DNA of 64,000 nt from an uncultured Micrococcales bacterium (lineage in GTDB: Bacteria > Actinomycetota > Actinomycetes > Actinomycetales > Microbacteriaceae). The stretch spans positions 1-64,000 of the forward strand of contig CAIVWH010000018.1 of the NCBI GenBank assembly GCA_903909605.1. The letters run 5' to 3'. A program made the translations under genes and the position numbers. Of the stretch, positions 51,512-59,076 are shown one piece after another. How positions within the stretch are numbered: position 1 is the stretch's first letter; the number at the start of each line of letters is the position of its first letter. The notes under the pieces were generated by a model. It saw only the letters and a program-made list of their open reading frames with translations, was not told where the DNA came from and did not search any database.

Positions 51512-52585
51512 ATGCCTAAGAAACTGCATTGGAGTTTTCGCGAATCGATTCAGCGAGTAATCGAGGCGCTGCCGCCGATTATCCAAATCGTGCTCGCGGT
51601 GCTCGGCGCGTACTCGTTTGCACATTTTGCACTTGGCCACGAGATCCCGTTGTTTGCCGTCACGGTTACGATTTCGTCGCTCGGTTTCACCAGGGATGCC
51701 CGCCCCCGCAGAGTGATCGAAACCGCCGCCGGCATGGTGCTCGGCATTGCGCTGAGCGAAGTTCTGGTGATGGTATTCGGTCAGGGTGTTTGGCAAATTG
51801 CGGTCACACTTCTGATCTCATTTTTGCTCGCGCGTTTTATTTCGCCGAGCGCGGCTTTTGCAATCACCGTGGGCATTCAGTCGATGCTGGTGCAGTTGCT
51901 CGCGGCTCCTCCGGGTGGTTCGTTTGTGCGCAGCGTCGACGGTTTAATCGGCGGTGTCACCGCGCTGCTGGTCACTGCCCTGATTCCCCGCGATCCTCGA
52001 GGCGCCGCCATCAAGGATGCCGACAAGCTCTTCGACGTTTTCCTCGATTCGCTACGTTCGCTTCGGGTGGCGCTGCAGAACTCAGACTTCAAGGTCGCCG
52101 ACGAAGCGCTCTCAAGAGTTCGGCGCAGCCAGCCACTGATTGATAACTGGCGTATGTCACTCGATAGCGCAATCGCAATCTCGCGAATCTCCCCTTTTCT
52201 GCGCAAATACAGGGATGACCTTGGCGAGCAGGTTCGCCTACTGCGCGGCATGGACCTGGCCACCAGAAACCTGCGAGTTGTGGTTCGCCGCATCGACTTT
52301 TTGCTGCGCGACAAGCAGCCAAGGCCATACCTGGCCGAGCTAATCGAGCAAATATTCATCGGCACCATGAGCCTGGCGCAGGGGCTGGAGAGCCCGGCCA
52401 AGCTCGAGGCTGCCCAGCAGAAGTATCTCGAGGTAATCCATCAGCTCGACCCGAAGCGCTTCGGCATTGCCGACGAGCTTCGCGAGGCCAGCGTGCTTCT
52501 GCTTCTTCGCCCGCTAATGGTTGACCTGCTCTGTGCCAGCGGGATGAGCGAAGACGAGGCCCGCGAGGAACTGCCTAAGGTCTAG
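51512..52585 (+). CDS. FUSC-family membrane protein
   Basis: The 357-residue protein has N-terminal helices (about residues 20-160) resembling the FUSC/aromatic acid exporter fold: PLFAVTVTISSLGFTRDARPRRVIET, then AGMVLGIALSEVLVMVFG. A cytoplasmic helical domain follows (about 165-345). The function of the actinobacterial subgroup is unknown. Its 3' end lies inside the first copy of a 26-bp direct repeat. Confidence 0.83.
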   Translation: MPKKLHWSFRESIQRVIEALPPIIQIVLAVLGAYSFAHFALGHEIPLFAVTVTISSLGFTRDARPRRVIETAAGMVLGIALSEVLVMVFGQGVWQIAVTLLISFLLARFISPSAAFAITVGIQSMLVQLLAAPPGGSFVRSVDGLIGGVTALLVTALIPRDPRGAAIKDADKLFDVFLDSLRSLRVALQNSDFKVADEALSRVRRSQPLIDNWRMSLDSAIAISRISPFLRKYRDDLGEQVRLLRGMDLATRNLRVVVRRIDFLLRDKQPRPYLAELIEQIFIGTMSLAQGLESPAKLEAAQQKYLEVIHQLDPKRFGIADELREASVLLLLRPLMVDLLCASGMSEDEAREELPKV

Positions 52586-52638
52586 GCCGATTAGCGGCGG
52601 CTTGCCGTCGCGCTAAGGTCTAGGCCGATTAGCGGCGG
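52575..52638. repeat. 26-bp direct repeat at the convergent fusc/methyltransferase junction
   Basis: An identical 26-bp segment occurs at 52575-52600 and 52613-52638 (offset 38). The first copy contains the FUSC stop, the second the stop of the minus-strand methyltransferase. Sequences flanking the copies do not match. TTAGCG at 52591-52596 can pair with CGCTAA at 52611-52616, so a hairpin between the genes is possible. Confidence 0.9.
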
Positions 52639-53420
52639 GGTGCGACTGCATTCCAGTCGACCGTGATCTCACCGAGTCGCCAGCGCTTGGCGTCGTTCAC
52701 CACGGGCCAACCAGCCGCTCGCAAGTCTTTGCACACTTCAACCCAACGCTGAACCGGCGAGAACACCCCGAGTGCAGAGTGGTTGCGCCATGCGGCATCT
52801 AAGGCGTTCAGGTAGTCGTGAATCTTTTCGCCTGTCACATTGCGGTGAATCAAAACCTTTGGCAGCCGCTCGGCCACCTTGCTCGGTTCGTCGAGCCCGA
52901 GCAGACGAAGCGAAATCGTGAAACTAAGTGGTTGCTCTCGGTCGAGGGTTACCCAACTGCTAATTCGCCCAATTTCATCGCAGGTGCCCTCGACTACAAC
53001 TCCATCAATGCTCAATCGCGATTGCATCTTTGCCCAGGCGTCGGCGACTTGGCTCTCGTCGTATTGGCGAAGCACATTGAACGCGCGAATCAAATCTGCG
53101 GTCTCTGCAAATTCGCTCGGCAACGGCGTTTCGAAACCGCCGTGCATGAATCGCAGAGCATCACTCTCGTATGGCCTGCCGCGTTCAACGCGTTCACGAT
53201 CAATCTCGATGCCGACCACTCGCGCGCTTTGATTGCGCTCGCGAAGTCGAGCTAGCAATTCGAGGGCCGTGATTGGGCTGGCGCCGAAGCCGAGATCGAC
53301 GGCAATCATCCCGGGTTTAGATGCAATCGGCAGCGCGGCGATGTATCGATCGACCCGACGAAGTCGATTGGGATTGGTCGTGCCTCGGGTGATGTTGCCA
53401 AGGGGTTTGCGCATAGCCAC
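52629..53420 (-). CDS. Class I SAM-dependent methyltransferase-like protein
   Basis: The 263-residue protein has a SAM motif I AVDLGFGASPITALELLAR (residues about 40-58) and an acidic motif VVGIEIDRERVERG. The rest does not identify the substrate. It starts at GTG 53420 (leaderless) or ATG 53414. It is divergent to gpmA with overlapping -10 elements. Confidence 0.82.
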   Translation of the reverse strand: MAMRKPLGNITRGTTNPNRLRRVDRYIAALPIASKPGMIAVDLGFGASPITALELLARLRERNQSARVVGIEIDRERVERGRPYESDALRFMHGGFETPLPSEFAETADLIRAFNVLRQYDESQVADAWAKMQSRLSIDGVVVEGTCDEIGRISSWVTLDREQPLSFTISLRLLGLDEPSKVAERLPKVLIHRNVTGEKIHDYLNALDAAWRNHSALGVFSPVQRWVEVCKDLRAAGWPVVNDAKRWRLGEITVDWNAVAPRR

Positions 53421-53424
53421 GGGC

Positions 53425-53432
53425 TAAAATTA
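53425..53432. promoter_or_regulatory. Overlapping divergent leaderless -10 elements of gpmA and the methyltransferase
   Basis: TAAAAT (53425-53430, plus) ends six bases before ATG 53437. TAATTT (53432-53427, minus) ends six bases before GTG 53420. The two hexamers share four bases in a 16-bp divergent gap. Confidence 0.6.
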
Positions 53433-53436
53433 GCTC

Positions 53437-54180
53437 ATGACTTACACCTTGATTTTGTTGCGCCACGGCAACAGCGTTTGGAACCAAGAAAACCTCTTCA
53501 CCGGCTGGGTTGATGTCGACCTGAGCGACCAGGGGCGAGCCGAGGCCAAGCGTGCCGGAGAGTTGCTGGCGGAGTCGGGGCTAAAGCCAGACCTGCTCTA
53601 CACCTCGCGCCTTAAGCGCGCCATCAACACGGCTCACATCGCCCTAAATGCCGCCGACCGCAGCTGGATCGACGTGAAGCGCGACTGGCGCCTAAACGAG
53701 CGTCACTACGGCGCTTTGCAGGGCAAAGACAAGGCTCAGACCCTGGCCGAGTATGGCGCCGAGCAGTTCCAGATTTGGCGCCGCTCATACGACGTGCCGC
53801 CGCCACCAATCGACGACAACGACCAGTACTCGCAGGCTCACGATGAGCGCTATGCCGACCTCGCCGAGATTCCAAAAACCGAATGCCTCAAGGATGTGCT
53901 CGAGCGCATGCTGCCATTCTGGATGAGCGACATCCAGCCTGACCTCAAAGCCGGCAAGACAGTGCTGGTCACCGCTCACGGCAACTCGCTGCGCGCGCTG
54001 GTCAAACACCTCGATGGAATCTCAGATGACGATATTGCCGAGCTCAACATTCCAACCGGAATTCCGCTGGTCTACAAGCTCGACGAGAATTTCAAGCCTT
54101 TGGTCAAAGGTGGCGAATACCTCGACCCAGAGGCAGCCGCAGCCGGAGCCGCAGCTGTGGCCAACCAGGGCAAGAAGTAA
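53437..54180 (+). CDS. gpmA: 2,3-bisphosphoglycerate-dependent phosphoglycerate mutase
   Basis: Interconverts 3- and 2-phosphoglycerate. The 247-residue protein has the [23 protein letters not shown] motif (phosphohistidine His10), [15 protein letters not shown], and the second histidine in [16 protein letters not shown]. The gene is placed beside phoU-senX3-regX3 as in mycobacteria. A terminator follows. Confidence 0.97.
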   Translation: MTYTLILLRHGNSVWNQENLFTGWVDVDLSDQGRAEAKRAGELLAESGLKPDLLYTSRLKRAINTAHIALNAADRSWIDVKRDWRLNERHYGALQGKDKAQTLAEYGAEQFQIWRRSYDVPPPPIDDNDQYSQAHDERYADLAEIPKTECLKDVLERMLPFWMSDIQPDLKAGKTVLVTAHGNSLRALVKHLDGISDDDIAELNIPTGIPLVYKLDENFKPLVKGGEYLDPEAAAAGAAAVANQGKK

Positions 54181-54195
54181 AACTCAGCTTCAAAA

Positions 54196-54226
54196 AGAAA
54201 TACCTCCCAGTTCGGGAGGTCTTTCT
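54196..54226. terminator. Terminator between gpmA and phoU (bidirectional)
   Basis: The stem 54202-54208/54214-54220 (ACCTCCC/GGGAGGT) with a 5-nt loop has CTTTCTGTTT downstream on the plus strand and ATTTCTTTTT on the minus strand. Confidence 0.85.
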
Positions 54227-54261
54227 GTTTGTGAAGTCTCTTTGCTAAAACAAAAGCGAAA

Positions 54262-54942
54262 CTACTCTTGCTCGTTCCACTCTCCGGTGGTGAGGTAAGA
54301 AACCTTGGCGCTGATGTCGACAACGTGATCTGCAAAACGCTCGTGGTAGCGCGACGCCAAAGTCACGTCAACGGTAAACATCGCGTTTTCGTTCCAGTCG
54401 TCTGAAAGCACCACGTCGAAAACGTGACGGTGCAATTCATCGACGCGGGCATCCTCGGCCTGAATTTCGCGAGCGAAATCGACATCGGTGTTGCGAAGCA
54501 ACTGCACACACTTTCGACCTAGCTCAACATCGAGCGAACCCATCTCGACGAAGGTCGAGTGAAGCGCCGCAGGGATGGCCGAACCTGGAAAGCGGTAGCG
54601 CGCAATGGCGGCGATGTGGCCCGAAAGGGCACCCATGCGCTCGAGCGATGCCGAAATGCGAAGTGCCGAAACCAGGATGCGCAGATCGCGTGCAACCGGC
54701 GACTGCTTGGCGAGAATGCGAATGACAAGTTCGTCGAGGGCGAGCGCCTTGTTGCCGGTTTGATCTGCGATGGCGATTGCCTCATCGGCAAGCTGCACGT
54801 TCGATTCAGTGAATGCCTTCGTGGCCTTCTCCATGATTCGCACGGTGTCTTCGGCCATCTCGACCAGTCGAACCTGAACCTCTTGGAGTTGGGTCTGGAA
54901 AACTTCGCGCATGCGGTGGCCCCTGTCTGGTTGCTCTGCCAT
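54262..54942 (-). CDS. phoU: Phosphate-signalling protein PhoU
   Basis: The 226-residue all-helical protein consists of two PhoU repeats, beginning MREVFQTQLQEVQVRLVEMA. Acidic/His metal-binding patches are visible in the repeats. PhoU links phosphate-transporter state to the sensor kinase; no pst genes are in the window. ATG 54942 is chosen for its GGAGG-type site (GGGAGGGTCA); ATG 54912 is an alternative. The promoter carries three PHO-like repeats. Confidence 0.92.
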   Translation of the reverse strand: MAEQPDRGHRMREVFQTQLQEVQVRLVEMAEDTVRIMEKATKAFTESNVQLADEAIAIADQTGNKALALDELVIRILAKQSPVARDLRILVSALRISASLERMGALSGHIAAIARYRFPGSAIPAALHSTFVEMGSLDVELGRKCVQLLRNTDVDFAREIQAEDARVDELHRHVFDVVLSDDWNENAMFTVDVTLASRYHERFADHVVDISAKVSYLTTGEWNEQE

Positions 54943-54959
54943 TGACCCTCCCAGCACTA

Positions 54960-54988
54960 GGTAAACATTTGCCAAACAGCCATCGAAC
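54960..54988 (-). promoter_or_regulatory. Triple PHO-box upstream of phoU
   Basis: On the minus strand, GTTCGAT, GTTTGGC and GTTTACC occur at exactly 11-nt spacing (plus-strand 54982-54988, 54971-54977, 54960-54966). The last abuts TAGTGC, a possible -10, about 18 bases before ATG 54942. The layout mirrors the pitA promoter. Confidence 0.6.
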
Positions 54989-55047
54989 TTTGCCGTAATT
55001 CGGCTTATTTACTGACCTACAGGAGAGTTTACCTAGTTAACCAGCCT

Positions 55048-55053
55048 TAGTCT
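55048..55053 (+). promoter_or_regulatory. -10 element of the senX3-regX3 leaderless promoter
   Basis: TAGTCT ends six bases before ATG 55060. Upstream GTTTACC (55027) and GTTAACC (55036) are spaced nine, not eleven, bases, so a PHO box here is uncertain. Confidence 0.5.
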
Positions 55054-55059
55054 TGAGGC

Positions 55060-56079
55060 ATGGACCAGCAGGCTCGCTTAGATGTCGCAGCAGAGGTCTT
55101 GCACGCGCTGGGTCGGCCAGCCGTCATCCTGGATTCAATCAACGTCATGGTTCGCGCCACCGACGAAGCCGTGCCCTTTGGCCTGATGCAGGACCGCCCG
55201 CTCATCGAGCTCGAGCTGTTGAACCTGGTCGACTGGGCTCGCAAGGCTGGCAAGACCGAGACCTTTGAAGGCGCTGTGAACCTTGGCGGTCGAGCCGCCA
55301 AGACCTGGGTGTTGGCAACCGCCGCGCCAATCGGTCAGGGCCTGATCGCACTGAGCATCGAAGATCGCACCGAGGCCCGTCGCCTTGACGAAACTCGCCG
55401 CGACTTCGTTGCCAACATCTCGCACGAACTGAAAACCCCGATTGGTGCAATCAGTTTGCTTGCCGAAACTCTTCAGGGCGCAACCGACGATACGGATGCA
55501 GTTACCAAGTTCGCCGGCAGCCTGCAGCGAGAGGCCACTCGGCTCAGTCAAATCGTTCAAGACATAATCGAACTATCCCGATTGCAGTCGGCCTCGATCG
55601 TTGATCACAATGACGAAGTCGACATCAGCGACGTCATCCAAGAATCAATCGAGCGCACTCGCGTGCTCGCCGAAGTTAAGCGCACCCGTGTGTTTGCAAA
55701 TCTCGAACCGGGATGCGCTCTCGGCAATCGCGAGCAGCTGATCACCGCGGTCACCAACCTGATCGAGAACGCAATCAACTACTCCGATGCAAATTCGCAG
55801 GTTGGCGTTGCGGTCGTTCACCGCAGCGACTTCATCGACATCGTGGTTACAGACAGCGGAGTGGGAATCGCACTCGAAGACCAGGCCCGAATTTTCGAGC
55901 GTTTCTATCGAGCCGACCCATCGCGCTCGCGTGACACGGGCGGCACCGGCCTCGGCCTGGCAATCGTCAAGCACATCGCCCAGAATCACCGCGGCGACAT
56001 CGCCGTATTTTCGAAACCCGGACTCGGCTCGACCTTCACCCTCACGCTTCCCGAGTGCGGCAGGAGCCACAGCGAATGA
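55060..56079 (+). CDS. senX3: SenX3-like sensor histidine kinase without a membrane domain
   Basis: The 339-residue protein pairs with RegX3 (overlapping ATGA). A PAS-like N-terminal domain (1-100) leads to the H-box FVANISHELKTPIGAISLLAE (partly quoted; His122). The ATPase has NLIENAINYSDA, VTDSGVGIALEDQARIFERFYR and GGTGLGLAIVKHIAQNH. No transmembrane segment is present, and an in-frame TGA lies at 55054-55056, so no longer start exists. SenX3 of mycobacteria has an N-terminal membrane part, so this copy is soluble. Confidence 0.93.
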   Translation: MDQQARLDVAAEVLHALGRPAVILDSINVMVRATDEAVPFGLMQDRPLIELELLNLVDWARKAGKTETFEGAVNLGGRAAKTWVLATAAPIGQGLIALSIEDRTEARRLDETRRDFVANISHELKTPIGAISLLAETLQGATDDTDAVTKFAGSLQREATRLSQIVQDIIELSRLQSASIVDHNDEVDISDVIQESIERTRVLAEVKRTRVFANLEPGCALGNREQLITAVTNLIENAINYSDANSQVGVAVVHRSDFIDIVVTDSGVGIALEDQARIFERFYRADPSRSRDTGGTGLGLAIVKHIAQNHRGDIAVFSKPGLGSTFTLTLPECGRSHSE

Positions 56080-56756
56080 CCAAGATTCTTGTAGTCGAAG
56101 ACGAGCAGGGCCTGCGCGAACCGCTGGTTTACCTTCTGAAAAAGGAGGGCTACGAGGTCTTCGAGGCGGCCGACGGTGATGCGGCCATCCATGAATTTAA
56201 GGCAAAGAAGCCAGACCTGATCTTGCTCGACCTGATGTTGCCAAAGCGCAGCGGCAACGAGGTTTGCCAGATCATTCGCCAAACCTCGAATGTTCGAATC
56301 ATCATGGTCACGGCTAAAGACAGCCCAATCGACAAGGTGGTTGGTCTCGAAATTGGCGCGGATGACTACATCACCAAGCCCTATGAGACCCCGGAGTTGT
56401 TTGCTCGCATCAAGGCGGTGCTGCGCCGAGGCGTCGACCCGCTGGTCGAGGTTGAGTCAGTGCTCGAGGCTGGCGGAGTGCGGATGGACGTCGAGCGGCA
56501 TGAAGTAGAGGTCAACGGCCAGAAGGTGCAGATGCCACTGAAGGAGTTCGAGTTGCTCGAGCTGCTTCTCGAAAATGTGAATCGCGTTCTTACTCGCGGT
56601 CAGATCATCGACCGGGTTTGGGGCAGCGACTACTTCGGCGACACCAAAACCTTGGATGTGCACGTCAAGCGCATCCGTTCAAAGATTGAAGAAGACCCGT
56701 CGAGGCCGAAGCATCTGGTTACGGTTCGTGGCTTGGGCTACAAGTTCGAAGCCTGA
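56076..56756 (+). CDS. regX3: Response regulator RegX3 (phosphate regulon)
   Basis: The 226-residue OmpR-type regulator has acidic pocket VVEDE, the phosphorylated Asp52 in LLDLMLPKRSG, TAKDS and DYITKPYETPEL. The C-terminal winged helix has MPLKEFELLELLLENVNRVLTRGQ (partly quoted), KTLDVHVKRIRSKIE and VRGLGYKFE. RegX3/PhoP-type proteins bind 11-nt spaced direct repeats, as found before pitA and phoU. It starts by overlapping the senX3 stop. Confidence 0.96.
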   Translation: MTKILVVEDEQGLREPLVYLLKKEGYEVFEAADGDAAIHEFKAKKPDLILLDLMLPKRSGNEVCQIIRQTSNVRIIMVTAKDSPIDKVVGLEIGADDYITKPYETPELFARIKAVLRRGVDPLVEVESVLEAGGVRMDVERHEVEVNGQKVQMPLKEFELLELLLENVNRVLTRGQIIDRVWGSDYFGDTKTLDVHVKRIRSKIEEDPSRPKHLVTVRGLGYKFEA

Positions 56757-56795
56757 TTAGCCTCGAAGCGTACTTAACCTAGAAGCCTGAACTGG

Positions 56796-57293
56796 CTAGT
56801 TCTTAGGTTTGGCCGCAGGGGTTGGGTTAGAAGGAATCAAGCCCGCGTATTCGGTGAAGGTGCCGTCGAGAACCGGCACGTTTACATCCTTGCTATCGCC
56901 AGCGCCGTCGGCAACGGTCAGCTTGATGAGCGTGCCCGGAGCTGAGGTGACGCCGAGGTCGAGAGCCGCTGCGCCGTTGTAACCGAAGTCAAGTTTGCCC
57001 GCTGCTGGAACCTTCACGCTCGAGCTGACGGTGCCGGTAGAGATGGTCAAGTTTGTCTCTTGTGAACCCTGGTTGATCACAGAGCCGATGAGCGCACCGG
57101 TTCCGCTTGCGTTGACCAGGTAGACAAAGTTACGAGCCGATACGAGTGAGGGCATCATGCCGAGATCAACGTTCACACCGTCGCCAGGCTGGTAGGCATT
57201 CTGGGTGGCGACCGGGGTCATGAATGTGCATCCTGCGGTTCCGAATGCGACCGATGCGGCCACTGCCACTGCGGCAAGCTTGCGAACTAGCAT
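56796..57293 (-). CDS. Conserved extracytoplasmic lipoprotein
   Basis: The 165-residue lipoprotein has a signal ending at the lipobox TAGC (Cys22), followed by an immunoglobulin-like beta domain with PGDGVNVDLGMMPSLVSARNFVYLVN (partly) and VINQGSQETNLTI. The ATG has a GAGAGGAA site. It lies between regX3 and carD, as does a similar lipoprotein in other Actinobacteria. Function unknown. Confidence 0.82.
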   Translation of the reverse strand: MLVRKLAAVAVAASVAFGTAGCTFMTPVATQNAYQPGDGVNVDLGMMPSLVSARNFVYLVNASGTGALIGSVINQGSQETNLTISTGTVSSSVKVPAAGKLDFGYNGAAALDLGVTSAPGTLIKLTVADGAGDSKDVNVPVLDGTFTEYAGLIPSNPTPAAKPKN

Positions 57294-57365
57294 TTGTTCC
57301 TCTCGAGGGTGTTACCAGAGGCCATTTTACCCACTGATTCCCTTGGATTCAGGCCTGTGCCGTGG

Positions 57366-57371
57366 TAATCT
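57366..57371 (+). promoter_or_regulatory. Extended -10 of the carD operon
   Basis: TGGTAATCT provides an extended -10 with TAATCT at 57366-57371; transcription would start near 57378. The leader carries GGGAGG (57382-57387) before ATG 57398. Confidence 0.5.
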
Positions 57372-57397
57372 GGGGGTTTCCGGGAGGAATTCTCACC

Positions 57398-57889
57398 ATG
57401 AATCTTGCAGTTGGCGAAATCATCGTCTACCCGCACCACGGCGCCGCCAAAATCGTAAAAATCGAGAAGCGCGAGTTCCTTGGCGTGAAGGAGCAGCACC
57501 TGCAGCTTCACGTCACCCAGGGCGATCTGACCATCTGGTTGCCATTCTCGAAAATCGAGAGTGTGGGCATCCGTGAAGTAATCGATGCAAAGGGCCTGAA
57601 AAAGGTCGTCACGATTCTGCAAGAAGAGTTCGTCGACGAGCCAACCAACTGGTCACGTCGCTACAAGGCAAACCTCGAGAAGGTTCAGTCTGGCGATGTC
57701 TACAAGATTTCCGAGGTCGTGCGCGACCTGTGGCGCCGCGAGCTAGACAAGGTGCTTTCGGCAGGCGAGAAGCGCATGCTGGCCAAGGCCCGCCAGTTCC
57801 TGGTCGACGAGATCGCCCTCTCGAAGAAGACCGACGCCGAGAAGGCCAACGCTTACCTCGACACTCAGCTGGCCGGCAAGAAGAAGTAA
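57398..57889 (+). CDS. carD: CarD-family RNA polymerase-binding regulator
   Basis: The 163-residue protein begins MNLAVGEIIVYPHHGAAKIV and contains a Tudor-like RNAP-interaction domain and a helical C-terminal DNA-binding half (VRDLWRRELDKVLSAGEKRMLAKARQFL, partly quoted by RELDKVLSAGEKRML). CarD stabilises the open complex, mainly at rRNA promoters. The gene leads a carD-ispDF-cysS-rlmB unit. Confidence 0.96.
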   Translation: MNLAVGEIIVYPHHGAAKIVKIEKREFLGVKEQHLQLHVTQGDLTIWLPFSKIESVGIREVIDAKGLKKVVTILQEEFVDEPTNWSRRYKANLEKVQSGDVYKISEVVRDLWRRELDKVLSAGEKRMLAKARQFLVDEIALSKKTDAEKANAYLDTQLAGKKK

Positions 57890-57891
57890 CC

Positions 57892-59076
57892 ATGACCGCC
57901 CGCGATCTTGCGGTGATCGTTGTCGCCGCCGGTCGCGGTGAGCGATTGGGCGCAAATACTCCCAAGGCTTTCGTCGAAATTCTCGGCCGCAGCATTCTCG
58001 AACACTCTTTGTCGGTGCTTTCAAACTTGGATGCTCTCGCCCAGGTAATCGTCGCCGCTCCAGCCACTCACCGCGAAGCTTCTCTCGACATCGCAGACTC
58101 TGTTTTGGGTCAGGCCGGAATCCGCATCGACGTGGTGGTCGGCGGTGAAACTCGTCAGCAGTCGATTGCCAACGCGCTCGCGGTTGTCGATTCGGCAGCC
58201 GATTTAGTTTTGGTTCACGACGCAGCCCGTGCGTTTGCCAGCCAGAGTCTTTTCGCACGAGTTGCAAGTGCCGTTCGCGAAACTCGCACCGCGTGCATCC
58301 CGGCGTTGGCAATCGCAGACACCATCAAGCGCGTCGAAGGTGAGAACGTGCTTGAAACCGTCGACCGCTCGACATTGCGAGCGGCGCAGACCCCGCAAGG
58401 GTTCGTTGCGAGCGAATTGATTGCCGCGTATCGCGTGGCCGGCGCAGACTTCACCGATGACGCAGCGCTCATGCAATCGCTCGGGCACCGAGTCTTGTTT
58501 GTCGAGGGCGAGGCCGCTGCCGAAAAGATCACCGTTGCGTCCGACCTGGTTCGAGCAGTTGCTCGACTGAGCTCGGGCGGGGCTGAAACCCGCACCGGCA
58601 TTGGGGTAGACGTGCATCGTTTCTCGGCAGATCCTGCCAAGCCGCTCTACCTTGGAACCATCGAATGGCCCGGTGTGCCTGGCCTCGACGGTCACAGCGA
58701 TGGCGACGCCGTCTCACACGCCATCGTCGATGCGCTACTTTCTGCGGCGGGCCTCGGCGACATCGGCAGCAACTTCGGCGTCGACCGCCCAGAGTTTGCC
58801 GGTGCAAATGGCGCGGTGTTCATCCAATCCACCATCGCCCTGCTCTCTAAGGTGGGTTACCGCCCCGTCAACGTTTCCGTCGAACTCGTCGGCAATCGCC
58901 CAAAGGTTTCGACTCAGCGCGAAGCCACCGAACGCGCACTCACCGCGTTGGTAGGCGCACCGGTTTCATTCGGCGCAACCACCACCGACGGGTTGGGATT
59001 CCTCGGCAACGACGAGGGAGTTGCGGCAATGGCATCCGCGTTGATTATTAAGACCGAAGCTAGGCTGACCTCGTGA
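57892..59076 (+). CDS. ispDF: Bifunctional IspD-IspF (MEP isoprenoid pathway)
   Basis: The 394-residue fusion begins with IspD: VVAAGRGERLGANTPKAF (residues about 10-27), DAARAFAS and RAAQTPQGF. At about residue 230 the IspF domain starts: GIGVDVHRFSADPAKPLYLG (His in DVH), DGHSDGDAVSHAIVDALL and GDIGSNFG. It makes CDP-ME from MEP and cyclises the later CDP-MEP. The ATG follows the carD stop by two bases and its TGA overlaps the GTG of cysS. Confidence 0.96.
   Translation: MTARDLAVIVVAAGRGERLGANTPKAFVEILGRSILEHSLSVLSNLDALAQVIVAAPATHREASLDIADSVLGQAGIRIDVVVGGETRQQSIANALAVVDSAADLVLVHDAARAFASQSLFARVASAVRETRTACIPALAIADTIKRVEGENVLETVDRSTLRAAQTPQGFVASELIAAYRVAGADFTDDAALMQSLGHRVLFVEGEAAAEKITVASDLVRAVARLSSGGAETRTGIGVDVHRFSADPAKPLYLGTIEWPGVPGLDGHSDGDAVSHAIVDALLSAAGLGDIGSNFGVDRPEFAGANGAVFIQSTIALLSKVGYRPVNVSVELVGNRPKVSTQREATERALTALVGAPVSFGATTTDGLGFLGNDEGVAAMASALIIKTEARLTS

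Noticed and set aside
55027..55042. PHO box upstream of senX3
   Set aside because: GTTTACC and GTTAACC are nine bases apart instead of eleven and no third unit fits, so I did not call it.
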